Shown: positions 35,717 through 45,553 of the stretch, one piece after another
Position numbering within the stretch: position 1 is the stretch's first letter
How the letters are laid out: every line of letters starts with the position of its first letter
Assembly (NCBI RefSeq): GCF_029870285.1
Contig: NZ_JACSYA010000024.1
Coordinates: 18,972-82,971 of the forward strand
Source: Delftia sp. PS-11
Lineage (GTDB): Bacteria; Pseudomonadota; Gammaproteobacteria; Burkholderiales; Burkholderiaceae_C
DNA: 64,000 nt
Reading direction: 5' to 3'
Notes under the pieces: generated by a model
Seen by the model: only the letters and a program-made list of their open reading frames with translations
The model's database searches: none
What the model was told of the DNA's origin: nothing
Position numbers and translations under genes: made by a program

Positions 35717-37270
35717 ATGGTGCATGGCCAGCCGCACAACGGCGGCGGTCATCTGGCGAGGGTCTGCACGGTGAAGCGCGATGCACGGCTTGCCATCAGT
35801 TTGCTGGCGCTGGTCTTTGCTTCCTTGCTGACCGCCACGGCCTGGGAAATATGGTCTGCGCGCCAGCGCACGCTCCACGATGTGGATACCGCCAACGGCA
35901 ATCTGGTCCAGGCGCTGAACACCTATGCCGAAGGCGTCATCACCCAGAGTGCCATGCTGCTGCTGGACATCGCCGAGCGTCTGCAGTCCGATGGGGCGGG
36001 GGCGGGCCAGCTGCAGCGTGTGCGGGTTCTGGTCAATCAGCAGCAGAACCTGCTCAGCCAGCTCGATGCCCTGGTGGTGACCGATGCGCAGGGGCGCTGG
36101 CTCATGTCCTCGCGAGGGCCTGTACCCGACGGTGCGCAAAGCAGCGACCGGCAGTTTTTCCTGCAGCACCGCGACAACCCGTCCTCCGACATCTTCATCG
36201 GCCCGCCCATCCGCAGCCGCTCCACAGGCCAATGGGTGCTGACCATCAGCCGGCGCTATATGGACAGCGAAGGGCGCTTTGCCGGGGTGGCCGTCGTCAA
36301 CCTGGGAATCGAAAATTTCCTGCGGTTGTTTGGCAAGATCGACATCGGCGAGCAGGGGGCCATCTCGCTGGTGACCGCAGGCGGCCAGTTGCTGGTGCGC
36401 CACCCGTTCCGTGAGCAGGACCTGGGCAGGGATTTTTCGTCCTCCCCCAATTTTCTGCGCCACTATGCGGGTGCCACGGAAGGCAGGGCAGCATTCAGGT
36501 CCGGCATTGATGGCCTGCAGCGGATTTATGCCTTCCGCCGCAGCGAGCGCTATCCCATCGTGACCTCTGTGGCCCAGGGCCAGCAGGAGGTGCTGCACCA
36601 GTGGCACCGCCAGACCCAGGTCATTGTCGCCGTGGTGCTGGCGGTCATGGCGGTGATGGCCATCATCGGCTGGCGCCTGACAGCCGCAATGCGCCAGCGC
36701 ACCCGCGCCGAACAGTCGCTGGTACAGGCGCGCGAGGAACTGATAGAGGCCAATCGCCGCCTGGAGACGCTGGCTGCGCAGGACCCGCTCACAGGGCTGG
36801 CCAACCGGCGCCGCTTCGATGAAGTGCTGCAGCAGGAGGTCCTGCGTGCTGCCCGCGATGGCAGTGCGCTGTCGCTGCTGCTCATCGATCTTGACTATTT
36901 CAAACGCTACAACGACAGCTATGGCCATGTACAGGGCGATGCCTGTCTGCAGGCCGTAGGCCATGTGCTGCAGCAGATGGCCCGCCGGCCCGGTGATCTG
37001 GCGGCACGCTACGGTGGCGAAGAGATGGCGCTCATCCTGCCTGGCACCACGCTGGAAGGAGCGCTCAGCCAGGCCCGACGGCTGCTGGACGATGTGCAGG
37101 GACTGGGGGCGGAGCACCGCGCCAGCCCTTTCGGCCAGGTGACGGCCAGCGTGGGGGCTGCCGTGCTGGACCCGGCGACCGGTACAGACGCCGCCACGCA
37201 ACTGGTGCAGGCGGCCGACCGTGCGCTGTACCGTGCCAAGGAAGCCGGGCGCAACTGTGTCAAAAGCTGA
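35717..37270 (+). CDS. Membrane diguanylate cyclase with periplasmic sensor domain
   Basis: 517 residues. One membrane helix (about residues 23-45) and a second (about 300-325) enclose a periplasmic domain of some 250 residues of Cache-like character. A short coiled coil and a GGDEF domain follow: DPLTGLANRRRFDE, LLIDLDYFKRYNDSYGH and YGGEEM, the catalytic half-site. RPGD five residues before GGEEM is the inhibitory I-site, so product inhibition is likely. It makes cyclic di-GMP. A GTG at 35771 with GAGGG eight bases before it is an equally good start and would give 499 residues. Confidence 0.92.
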   Translation: MVHGQPHNGGGHLARVCTVKRDARLAISLLALVFASLLTATAWEIWSARQRTLHDVDTANGNLVQALNTYAEGVITQSAMLLLDIAERLQSDGAGAGQLQRVRVLVNQQQNLLSQLDALVVTDAQGRWLMSSRGPVPDGAQSSDRQFFLQHRDNPSSDIFIGPPIRSRSTGQWVLTISRRYMDSEGRFAGVAVVNLGIENFLRLFGKIDIGEQGAISLVTAGGQLLVRHPFREQDLGRDFSSSPNFLRHYAGATEGRAAFRSGIDGLQRIYAFRRSERYPIVTSVAQGQQEVLHQWHRQTQVIVAVVLAVMAVMAIIGWRLTAAMRQRTRAEQSLVQAREELIEANRRLETLAAQDPLTGLANRRRFDEVLQQEVLRAARDGSALSLLLIDLDYFKRYNDSYGHVQGDACLQAVGHVLQQMARRPGDLAARYGGEEMALILPGTTLEGALSQARRLLDDVQGLGAEHRASPFGQVTASVGAAVLDPATGTDAATQLVQAADRALYRAKEAGRNCVKS

Positions 37271-37290
37271 CCGGCAGGCAGCCGCGTGCC

Positions 37291-37773
37291 TCAGTCTGCA
37301 GTGGCGGCCACGACCTGGTGCTTGAGCTCGCCCAGTGCCTGGAACAGCGCGTGGCGGCTGGCCTCCGGCATGTCGCCGAACAGTCCGGTGATCCAGGACT
37401 CATGCGCCTTGGCCATGCGCGCAAAAGTCTCGCGCCCCACGGGCGTGAGCTGCAGCACCGAGCTGCGCCGGTCGGACTCCACCTTGGTGCGCACCACCAG
37501 GCCTTCTTTTTCGAGCTGGTCGGCAATGCCCGTGATGTTGCCGCTGGTGACCATCATGTGGCGTGACAGCTCGCCCATCTTCATGCCCTCGGGCGCGCGC
37601 TGCAGCTGGGCCATCAGATCGAAGCGGGGCAGGGTGGTGTCGAACTCGCTGCGCAGGCGGTTGCGGATCTCCCCTTCAATGAGATTGCAGCAGGTCAGCA
37701 TGCGCAGCCACAGCCGCAGCGCCTGGTGGTCGCCGGGCGCTGCGCGCGATTCGAGGTCGGGTGCATCGGTCAT
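37291..37773 (-). CDS. MarR family transcriptional regulator
   Basis: 160 residues with a winged helix-turn-helix: MKMGELSRHMMVTSGNITGIAD is the recognition part, and the wing is RTKVESDRRSSVLQLT. Helices at both ends form the dimer interface. Its start overlaps the hydrolase stop by four bases on the minus strand, so the two genes form one unit. The divergent ABC transporter is a probable target. Such regulators usually respond to small aromatic or phenolic ligands. Confidence 0.9.
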   Translation of the reverse strand: MTDAPDLESRAAPGDHQALRLWLRMLTCCNLIEGEIRNRLRSEFDTTLPRFDLMAQLQRAPEGMKMGELSRHMMVTSGNITGIADQLEKEGLVVRTKVESDRRSSVLQLTPVGRETFARMAKAHESWITGLFGDMPEASRHALFQALGELKHQVVAATAD

Positions 37774-38675
37774 GGCTGGCGGTGTGTCGTGGAAGGCGGG
37801 CGCAGGCCCATCTGCGCCAAAATGGCGCAGGTCAGCGGGCTGGCAGGGTCGTTGAGCGTGAGCACGATGTCGAAATGGTTGGTGCCGGGCATGGCCACGT
37901 ATTGGCCCGGATGTCCGCGTGCCTGCCAGGCCGCCAGATAGTCGTCGCTCTGGCGCTTGAATTCGGCGGTCTCGGTTTCGCCGTAGCTGACAATCAGCGG
38001 ACAGCCCATGCCGGGTGGCTGCAGGGCGGGACTGTTGCGGATCGCATCCTCCTCGCTCAGCCGCATCCATTCGTTGATATGGGTGTGCACCAGCGGTTGC
38101 AGGTCGAACAGGCCCGACAGCGGCGCCGCGCCGCGCACCACGTCCTCGGGCACGCCGTAGTCTGCGTGCCAGCCCCCCGTCAGCAGCATGCCGGCCAGAT
38201 GGCCTCCGGCCGAGCTGCCACAGACATGGATGCGCCGTGGGTCGCCGCCATGGCGGGCGATATGGGCATGGACCCAGGCCAGCGCGCGCCGGTTCTGGTC
38301 CACGATGCGGTCCAGCGTGACAGCCGGGGCCAGCGAATAGTTGACAGCCACCACCACGGCGCCTGCCTGCGTGAAGGCTGGCGCCATGCTGCTGGAATCG
38401 TCCTTGGACAACAGCCGCCAGTAGCCGCCATGGATGAACACGAAGACCGGCGCTCCCGTCGCCGGCGCCGTGCCGCTGGCAGCGGGGAAAATATCCAGCA
38501 GCTCGTCGGCATGCGGGCCGTAAGGCACGTCCAGCGCGCATGGCAGGCTCTGGCGCGCAGCCCGGCTTTCGTCGGCATAGGCCCGGATGATGGGCGTGAT
38601 GTCAGGCACCGTCGCGCGGGCGTTGTACTGGACATCGAGTCCGGCGCGGTCATATTGGCGGTAGAGTGCGGTCAT
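37770..38675 (-). CDS. Alpha/beta hydrolase, arylformamidase-like
   Basis: 301 residues. The oxyanion motif FIHGGYW and the nucleophile elbow GSSAGGHLAG mark the hormone-sensitive-lipase/kynurenine-formamidase-like group. A late TNHFD supplies the catalytic histidine. These enzymes hydrolyse amides or esters, for example formylkynurenine. The start at 38675 removes an unlikely N-terminal extension. It is co-transcribed with a MarR regulator and divergent from a branched-chain-type ABC importer, so the imported ligand may be its substrate. Confidence 0.85.
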   Translation of the reverse strand: MTALYRQYDRAGLDVQYNARATVPDITPIIRAYADESRAARQSLPCALDVPYGPHADELLDIFPAASGTAPATGAPVFVFIHGGYWRLLSKDDSSSMAPAFTQAGAVVVAVNYSLAPAVTLDRIVDQNRRALAWVHAHIARHGGDPRRIHVCGSSAGGHLAGMLLTGGWHADYGVPEDVVRGAAPLSGLFDLQPLVHTHINEWMRLSEEDAIRNSPALQPPGMGCPLIVSYGETETAEFKRQSDDYLAAWQARGHPGQYVAMPGTNHFDIVLTLNDPASPLTCAILAQMGLRPPSTTHRQP

Positions 38676-38715
38676 GCAATGGTGGGTGCGGCAGGCATTG
38701 GTACAAGTCCCAGAC

Positions 38716-38745
38716 TTGCTCTGCAAAATACTTTAAACCTAAACT
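38716..38745 (+). promoter_or_regulatory. Candidate promoter and operator of the liv-type operon
   Basis: TTGCTC (38716-38721) and TAAACT (38740-38745) are spaced 18 bases apart. Overlapping the -10, ACTTTAAACCTAAACT (38730-38745) is an imperfect palindrome with arms matching at five of six positions. This fits a MarR-type operator. It lies between the divergent hydrolase/MarR and transporter operons. Confidence 0.35.
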
Positions 38746-38856
38746 ATGCCGCATGCCATCCCCGCATATACCCGTTGCGGGGCACCTTCTGCAGCCAACC
38801 TTCAAGACACCTTCATCGATTGCCATCCGCGCAGCCCGCGCAAGGAGCACAGCAGC

Positions 38857-40032
38857 ATGCGTTTCGTCACCACCTTCCTGGCCGCGGCGGCCTTGTCCCC
38901 GGCTTTTGTTCCCATGCTGGCGCATGCGGACACCATCAAGGTCGGCATTGCCAACGACATCTCCGGCCCCTTCGCCGCGCTGGGCGCAGAGGCCCGCGAC
39001 GGCTTCAACCTCGCCATCAAGCAGCTCGGCGGCAAGCTGGGCGGCCAGCCCGCTGAATTCCTGCAGACCGACATGGGCGGCAACCCCGACCAGGCGCGCC
39101 AGCTGGTCACGCGCTACCTGCAGCGCGACAAGATCGATTTCTTCACGGGGCCCATCGGCTCCAACGTGGCCCTGGCCGTGGGGCCTGCGCTGTTCGGAGC
39201 CAAGGTGCCCTATCTGTCCAACAACCCCGGACCCAGCCAGTTCGCGGGTGCGCAGTGCAATGCCTACTGGTTCGGCACCTCCTACCAGAACGACGCCTTC
39301 CACGAAGCAGCCGGCAAGCTGGCAGCCGACCGGGGCTTCAAGAAAATGTTCATCATGGCGCCCGACTACCCGGCGGGCAAGGACGCGCTGACAGGCTTCA
39401 AGCGCGGCTACAAGGCCGCGCCCGGCGACGAGGTCTACACCAAGCTGGGCCAGATCGACTACGCGGCCGAACTGGCCCAGATCCGTGCGGCCAAGCCCGA
39501 TGCAGTCTATATCTTCCTGCCGGGGGGCATGGGCATCAACTTCGTCAAGCAGTTCGTCTCCACGGGCCTGTCGCAAAGCATCAAGCTCGTCGGCCCGGGC
39601 TTCTCGGCCGACGAGGACGTGATCCAGGCCGTGGGCGAACCCATGCTGGGCATGGTCAACACCGCGCAATGGGCGCATGACCTGGACGTGCCGCAGAACA
39701 AGGCCTTCGTCGAAGCCTTCCGCAAGGAATACAAGGGCCGCAACCCCTCGGTCTACGCGGCCCAGGCCTACGACGTGATCATGGCCATGGATGCCGCCGT
39801 CAAGCAGGCCGGCGGCAAGGCCTCGGACCGCCAGGCCATCGTCAAGGCGCTGGAAAAAGCCGACTACGCCTCGGTGCGCGGCCCCTTCACCTACGGCAAG
39901 AACCACTATCCCATCCAGGCCTACTACCAGCGCGTGATCGAAAAGGACGCCAGCGGCCGCATCACCAACAAACTGGTGGGCAAGGTGTTCGACAAGTACC
40001 AGGACGTTTACGCAGGCGACTGCAAGATGTGA
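38857..40032 (+). CDS. Branched-chain-amino-acid-type periplasmic binding protein
   Basis: 391 residues with a signal peptide (FVTTFLAAAALSPAFVPMLAHA). KVGIANDISGPFAALGAEARDGFNLAI is the Leu/Ile/Val-binding-protein N-terminus, followed by a two-lobe periplasmic-binding fold. AAGGAG lies ten bases before the ATG at 38857. It begins a five-gene importer. In Comamonadaceae such proteins often bind aromatic acids instead of amino acids, and the neighbouring hydrolase and MarR regulator would fit that. Ligand is unproven. Confidence 0.92.
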   Translation: MRFVTTFLAAAALSPAFVPMLAHADTIKVGIANDISGPFAALGAEARDGFNLAIKQLGGKLGGQPAEFLQTDMGGNPDQARQLVTRYLQRDKIDFFTGPIGSNVALAVGPALFGAKVPYLSNNPGPSQFAGAQCNAYWFGTSYQNDAFHEAAGKLAADRGFKKMFIMAPDYPAGKDALTGFKRGYKAAPGDEVYTKLGQIDYAAELAQIRAAKPDAVYIFLPGGMGINFVKQFVSTGLSQSIKLVGPGFSADEDVIQAVGEPMLGMVNTAQWAHDLDVPQNKAFVEAFRKEYKGRNPSVYAAQAYDVIMAMDAAVKQAGGKASDRQAIVKALEKADYASVRGPFTYGKNHYPIQAYYQRVIEKDASGRITNKLVGKVFDKYQDVYAGDCKM

Positions 40033-40139
40033 TGCCCGCCGCCACGCCCGGCCGGGCGTGGCGGATCTGGATATTCCAGGCCGGATGATTTGTTGTGGCC
40101 GCGCGCGGGTCCCCGCGCCTGCGGCAGGGAGGCGTGTGG

Positions 40140-41060
40140 ATGACGTGGACACTGCTCATAGAGCAATTGCTCAACGGCCTGCAGTTCGGGCTGATGCTGT
40201 TTCTGATCGCTGCCGGGCTGACACTGGTGTTCGGCATCATGGACATCATGAACCTGGCCCATGGCTCGCTGTACATGGCCGGGGCCTACGTGGCGGCCGA
40301 AACCATGCAGCGCACCGGCTCCTTCACGGCGGCCGTGCTGGTGGCTGCCGTGGCCACGGGCGCTGCAGGCCTGGTGCTGGAGCTGGTGCTGATACGGCGG
40401 CTGGCCGTGCGCGACCACCTGGCCCAGGTGCTGGGCAGCTATGCGGTCATCCTGATTGCCAATGACCTGGTCAAGATGGTCTGGGGCCCGGCGCCCGTGA
40501 TGCTCAACATGCCGGCGGCGCTGTCGGGGCCTGTGCAGCTGCTGCCCGACCTCATGTACCCGGCCTACCGCCTGATGATCATCGTCTTCGGGCTGGCCGC
40601 CGCGCTGGGCCTGTACCTGTTCGTGACACGCACGCGTGCCGGCGTGCTGGTGCGTGCCGGCGCCTCCAACCGCCAGATGGCCACCCTCATGGGCGTGCGC
40701 GTGCCGCTGCTGTTTCTGGGCGTGTTTGCGCTGGGCGCCATGCTGGCGGCTGTGGCGGGCGCGCTGCTGGGGCCCATCACCTCGGTGCAGGTCGGCATGG
40801 GCGAAGACATCCTCATCCTGGTGCTGGTGTGCATCGTCATCGGCGGCATCGGCTCCATACGCGGAGCCCTGGTCGGCGCGCTGCTGGTGGGCATGGTGGA
40901 CACGGCAGGGCGGGCCTTCCTGCCCATGCTGCTGCGCCAGGTGTTCTCCCCGGCGGTGGCCTCCAGCGTGGGGCCCACGCTGGCCGCGATCTCCATCTAT
41001 GTGCTGATGGCTGCCATCCTTGTTTACCGGCCCTCGGGCCTTTTTCCTGCACGGGGCTGA
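40140..41060 (+). CDS. livH: ABC transporter permease, LivH type
   Basis: 306 residues with about eight hydrophobic segments. LLIEQLLNGLQFGLMLFLIA and GLTLVFGIMDIMNLAHGSLYM are the standard LivH N-terminus. GGIGSIRGALVGALLVGMVD closes the core. GGGAGG stands seven bases before the ATG at 40140; the upstream in-frame codons are not convincingly translated. It forms a channel with the LivM-type permease. Confidence 0.93.
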   Translation: MTWTLLIEQLLNGLQFGLMLFLIAAGLTLVFGIMDIMNLAHGSLYMAGAYVAAETMQRTGSFTAAVLVAAVATGAAGLVLELVLIRRLAVRDHLAQVLGSYAVILIANDLVKMVWGPAPVMLNMPAALSGPVQLLPDLMYPAYRLMIIVFGLAAALGLYLFVTRTRAGVLVRAGASNRQMATLMGVRVPLLFLGVFALGAMLAAVAGALLGPITSVQVGMGEDILILVLVCIVIGGIGSIRGALVGALLVGMVDTAGRAFLPMLLRQVFSPAVASSVGPTLAAISIYVLMAAILVYRPSGLFPARG

Positions 41061-41063
41061 ACC

Positions 41064-42002
41064 ATGGGGCAACGCAGCTTCCTCTGGACCGCGCTCGCGC
41101 TGCTGGCCCTGGCGGTATTCCCGCTGGTGGCGCCCGCGCTGGGCCTGGATTTCTATATCTCCTTCGTGCGCCGCGTGCTGATCTACGCGCTGGCCGCCAC
41201 CAGCCTGAACCTGATCCTGGGCTATGGCGGCATGGTGGCTCTTGGCCATGCAGCCTTCCTCGGCGCGGGAGCCTACGCCGTCGGCATTCTGTCCATGCAC
41301 GGCATGACCTCGGCCCTGGTGGCCTGGCCCGCCGCCGCGCTGCTGGCCGGGCTGCTGGCCGCCATCACCGGAGCCATTTCGCTGCGCACGCGCGGCGTGT
41401 ACTTCATCATGATCACGCTGGCGTTTGCACAGATGCTGTTCTACATCTTCATTTCGCTGCGCCAGTACGGCGGCGAGGACGGACTGAACCTGCCCGGCCA
41501 CTCCGTGCTGCCGGGGCTGGACCTGGGCCATGACGCAACCTTCTACTACGTGGTGCTGGCGCTGTTCGCCGCGCTGATGGCCCTGTTCGGGCGGCTGGTG
41601 GACTCGCGCTTCGGCAAGGCGCTGCAAGGCGTGCGCGAAAACGAGTCGCGCATGGAATCCCTGGGCTACCCGGCCTACCGCCTCAAGCTCGTGGCCTTCG
41701 TGCTCAGCGGGGCCGTGGCCGGACTGGCAGGCGCGCTGCTGGCCAACCACAACCTGTTCATCTCGCCCAGCCTCATGCACTGGACCCAGTCGGCCAACCT
41801 GCTGATCATGGTGCTGGTGGGCGGCATCGGCCTGCGCTGGGGCGGCGTGGCAGGCGCAGTGGTGATGCTGGTGCTGGAAGAAGTGCTGCGCATGTGGACC
41901 GAATACTGGCACCTGCCGCTGGGCCTGCTGCTGCTGTGCGTGGTGTTCGGCGCGCCGCGCGGACTCATGGGCCTGTGGCCCGCGCGAAAGGGGCAGGCAT
42001 GA
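41064..42002 (+). CDS. livM: ABC transporter permease, LivM type
   Basis: 312 residues and eight or more membrane helices. YALAATSLNLILGYGGMVALGHAAFLG is the LivM hallmark. FGKALQGVRENESRMESLGY carries the ATPase-coupling loop. The start follows the livH stop by three bases, and its stop overlaps the livG start (ATGA). Confidence 0.93.
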   Translation: MGQRSFLWTALALLALAVFPLVAPALGLDFYISFVRRVLIYALAATSLNLILGYGGMVALGHAAFLGAGAYAVGILSMHGMTSALVAWPAAALLAGLLAAITGAISLRTRGVYFIMITLAFAQMLFYIFISLRQYGGEDGLNLPGHSVLPGLDLGHDATFYYVVLALFAALMALFGRLVDSRFGKALQGVRENESRMESLGYPAYRLKLVAFVLSGAVAGLAGALLANHNLFISPSLMHWTQSANLLIMVLVGGIGLRWGGVAGAVVMLVLEEVLRMWTEYWHLPLGLLLLCVVFGAPRGLMGLWPARKGQA

Positions 42003-42801
42003 ACACCACCCGTCATGGCGCGGCCTCTTCCATGCCCGCCCTGGAGGCCCGGGGCCTGGTGCGGCGCTTCGGCGCCCTGCTGGCGACCGACCATGTCTCG
42101 CTGTCGCTGGCGCCCGGCGAAATCCATGCGCTGATCGGCCCCAACGGCGCAGGCAAATCCACGCTGATCCACCTGCTGTCAGGCACGCTGGCGGCTGACG
42201 CGGGCACGCTGGCCCTGGCCGGGCGCGACGTGACGGCGCTCAACGCCCACCAGCGCGTGGCGGCAGGGCTGTCGCGCTCCTTTCAGATCACCAATATCTT
42301 CAAGCAGTCCAGCGTGCTGGACAACCTGGTGCTGGCCGTGCAGGCGCATGCGGGCAGCAGCTTTCGCTTCTGGCGGCCGCGCGCGGCTGAAACCGCGCTG
42401 TACGAGCAGGCGCGCGAACTGGCGCGCGAGTGCGCCATCGACGCCAGCCTGCTGCAGCGGCCCGCAGGCACACTGCCGCATGGCGAGCAGCGCAAACTGG
42501 AATTTGCGCTGGCCCTGGCCGCGCGCCCCGGCGTGCTGCTGCTGGACGAGCCCATGGCCGGCATGGGGCCTGATGAAACGCTGCGCCTGACCGAACTGAT
42601 CGAGTCGCTGCGCGGGCGCGCCGCCATGCTGCTGGTCGAGCACGACATGCAGGCCGTATTCCGTCTGGCCGACCGCATCTCGGTCCTGGTCTATGGCCGC
42701 ATCATCGCCACCGGCACGCCCGATGAAATCCGTGCCAATGCCGATGTGCGGCAGGCCTATCTGGGCGACGAAGAAGCGGGTGACCAAGAAAAGGAGGGCG
42801 C

Positions 42802-42805
<4 letters not shown>
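41999..42805 (+). CDS. livG: ABC transporter ATPase, LivG type
   Basis: 268 residues. Walker A GPNGAGKST, signature region LPHGEQRKLEFALAL (Pro-His in place of Ser-Gly), Walker B LLLDEPMAGM, switch LVEHDMQAVF. The SFQITNIFKQSSVLDNL block is typical of LivG. It pairs with LivF to power the importer. The gene overlaps both neighbours by four bases. Confidence 0.93.
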
Positions 42806-43509
<704 letters not shown>

Positions 43510-43536
43510 GCGCCCCATCAGCGCGCAGAGCCATTT

Positions 43537-43575
43537 GGCATGGATGTACTGACTGGCAGTCAATACATCCATGCC
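43537..43575. repeat. 39-base near-perfect palindrome downstream of livF
   Basis: Outer arms GGCATGGATGTA and TACATCCATGCC (12 bases) are perfect complements. Inside, TGACTG and CAGTCA pair around a single G. Only one pair (C-A) mismatches in the whole element. No T-run follows it, so an ordinary terminator is unlikely, although it may protect the livF mRNA end or bind a dimeric protein. Confidence 0.85.
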
Positions 43576-43827
43576 TTCAATAAATGTAAATCTCTGCATA
43601 TCTTGTTGCTGAATTTTGATTTGATGCATGTCAAATCAGTGTCTGCTGAAAACCTCATGGTTTGCATGAAGAAGCCGCAAACCCTGCGTCGCAGGCTGCG
43701 CGCCAGTGCGCCTGCCGGGGCGGCTGCAATGCGCGGCAAGCCCGAAAACAGGTTGGAATATCTGTCCACCCCTTCGTCAGAAAATTCCCGTACACCTCCA
43801 GTATTGGTGCCGATGCGACTTTGGCAT

Positions 43828-43841
43828 TAAGACTAGTCTTA
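43828..43841. promoter_or_regulatory. Perfect 14-base palindrome ahead of the pilin operon
   Basis: TAAGACTAGTCTTA is identical to its reverse complement. It lies within the AT-rich probable promoter zone of the pilin operon, about 180 bases before the start. It could bind a dimeric regulator; none is identified. Confidence 0.4.
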
Positions 43842-44023
43842 TTTATTTCCTCAAAATACTAAGAGAAATCTGATTTTTTGATTTCGGCTTGAAATTATTA
43901 TTTTTTTGCTTAGTATTTGAAGATATTCATGAGCATGCAACCATATGTCCGGGGCCATTTTTTTCCGGCGGCCTGCTGTTTCCAGCAAAAACCTTGATTC
44001 CACTGAGGGGGAGGTGCGCGCGC

Positions 44024-44482
44024 GTGGCGGCAATCAATTTTCGGACGGACTCTGGCCGAATGGCCTATGGCTTCACCTTGATCGAAGTCATGATTGTGGT
44101 CGCCATGCTGGCGATTCTGGCGGCCATCGCACTGCCGGGCTACAGCGATTACGTCCAGCGTGCACGCATTGTCGAGGCCGTCACGGCGCTGGCCGACATG
44201 GGAGGCAAGCTGGAGCAGTATTTCCAGGACACGCGCAGCTATGTGGGGGCGTGCAGTGCCGATACCGTGGCTCCCAAGCCTGCAGATACGCCTTACTTCG
44301 AGTACGCCTGCCCGACCCTGACGGCAACGCAGGCCGAGGTCACCGCCACGGGCAAGGGCGGCATGGCCGGCTTCAGGTTCCAGATCGATGCCAACGGCCG
44401 GCGTACCACGCCTTCCGTTCCCTCGGGGTGGACAGCCCCCTCGGGCAACTGCTGGTCCACCCGCAAGGACGGGAGCTGCTGA
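44024..44482 (+). CDS. pilE: Type IV pilin, PilE-like
   Basis: 152 residues counted from a GTG at 44024, which has the strong site GAGGGGGAGG. An ATG at 44060 would leave only a four-residue leader with no positive charge, which is less likely. The prepilin cleavage site is YG|FTLIEVMIVVAMLAILAAI, with the conserved Glu5. The body ends in a disulfide-like Cys pair. It would be cleaved by PilD and either built into the pilus or used as a minor subunit. Its stop overlaps the next start, so it heads the minor-pilin operon. Confidence 0.88.
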   Translation: MAAINFRTDSGRMAYGFTLIEVMIVVAMLAILAAIALPGYSDYVQRARIVEAVTALADMGGKLEQYFQDTRSYVGACSADTVAPKPADTPYFEYACPTLTATQAEVTATGKGGMAGFRFQIDANGRRTTPSVPSGWTAPSGNCWSTRKDGSC

Positions 44483-45030
44483 TGGCTGCCATCTGGCATG
44501 TGCGCGGGTTCACGCTGGTCGAGCTGCTGGTGGGCATGGCCCTCATGGCGATGCTGCTTTTGCTGATGCTGCCCTCGTCCAGCATCTATCTGGCCGATGC
44601 CCGCATCCGCGCGGCGGCGCAGGCCTACTACAGCGGCGCGCAATCGGCCCGGGCCGAAGCCATGCGCCGCAATGCCCCAGTGCACATTGTGCTCACGGAC
44701 GAGCCTGACACAGCGCCTTTGCAGGAGAGCGCCAGCGGCCGTGGCTGGGCCGTGCTGGCGGGCGGTGCCGTGGTCCGCAGCCGGCCCGCCGCCGAGGGGC
44801 AGGCCCATGCCCTGTCGGTCAGCGCCAGCGCTGCCAGCCTGGGGTTCGACAGCCTGGGCGCCAGCCGCTACAGCGGGGACTACGCCGTGGATTTTTCTGC
44901 CCCCGCCCAGGGCACCTGCCTTGCCCAATCCGGTGCGCAGCGCTGCCTGCGCGTTGTCGTGTCGCGCGGCGGGCAGATTCGCCTGTGCGATCCCTCCATC
45001 ACGACCGAAGGCGACAACCGCAAATGCTGA
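44482..45030 (+). CDS. fimT: Minor pseudopilin, FimT/GspH type
   Basis: 182 residues. The prepilin motif is RG|FTLVELLVGMALMAMLLLLML with Glu5 present. The soluble domain has the GspH/FimT pattern, with ADARIRAAAQAYYSGAQSARAEAM and a late Cys pair (QRCLRVVV ... IRLCDP). It takes part in assembling the pilus initiation complex. Coupled by overlapping codons to both neighbours. Confidence 0.88.
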   Translation: MAAIWHVRGFTLVELLVGMALMAMLLLLMLPSSSIYLADARIRAAAQAYYSGAQSARAEAMRRNAPVHIVLTDEPDTAPLQESASGRGWAVLAGGAVVRSRPAAEGQAHALSVSASAASLGFDSLGASRYSGDYAVDFSAPAQGTCLAQSGAQRCLRVVVSRGGQIRLCDPSITTEGDNRKC

Positions 45031-45533
45031 AACCTGCTTTTCCGATGGCGCGTGCCTCCCGCCCGCAGGGCGGCGTGGTGCTGTTTGAATCCCTGGTGGC
45101 CATGCTGATCGCCATGGTGGGCATTCTGGGCATGGCCAGCCTGACCGTGAAGGCGGCAAGCCTGTCCGGCCACGCCCAGCACCGCGCCGAGGCGGGCATG
45201 TTCGCCTCGCAGATCGTGCAGACCGTGGCGCTGGGTGTGGACCGCAGCTCGCCTGAGGCCCTGCAGGCATCGCTGCAAGGCTACAGCCATCAGGCCGATG
45301 GCACCTTGTGCGAATTCTCCGGCACGGCCACACAAAGCAATGCCCTGGCCGAAGTGCTCAAGGCGGCGCGCGGCGGGGTGGCCAATGTCTGGGGTCTGCC
45401 CGGCGCCACGGATGCCATGCAGCAGGTGGTCGTTGACACCACTGCGGGCAACCGCATCACCGTCACGCTGTGCTGGAAAGGGCCGCACGACCAGGCCCCG
45501 CGCAATTACCAGCGCCATGCCTTTGTGAACTGA
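45024..45533 (+). CDS. pilV: Minor pilin PilV
   Basis: 169 residues from the ATG at 45024. The cleavage region is PQGG|VVLFESLVAMLIAMVGILGMA, with Glu5. Val replaces the usual Phe at position 1. This is the standard PilV N-terminus. The later ATG at 45045 is an alternative. It overlaps the fimT end and ends at the first bases of the pilW leader region. Confidence 0.88.
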   Translation: MLKPAFPMARASRPQGGVVLFESLVAMLIAMVGILGMASLTVKAASLSGHAQHRAEAGMFASQIVQTVALGVDRSSPEALQASLQGYSHQADGTLCEFSGTATQSNALAEVLKAARGGVANVWGLPGATDAMQQVVVDTTAGNRITVTLCWKGPHDQAPRNYQRHAFVN

Positions 45534-45553
45534 TGCCAGGAGGTCTGAACCCC

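Larger units (their letters stand above)
43510..44023. other. AT-richer intergenic region before the pilin operon
   Basis: 514 bases with no convincing gene; short frames here lack ribosome sites and family features. It contains a 39-base near-perfect palindrome at 43537-43575 and a 14-base perfect palindrome at 43828-43841. From 43840 to 43930 it is very AT-rich, as expected of a promoter zone. The pilin ribosome site GAGGGGGAGG lies at 44005-44013. Confidence 0.6.

Noticed and set aside
43540..43830. 96-residue plus-strand frame in the livF-pilE gap
   Set aside because: It starts inside the palindrome, has no ribosome site and no protein-like pattern.
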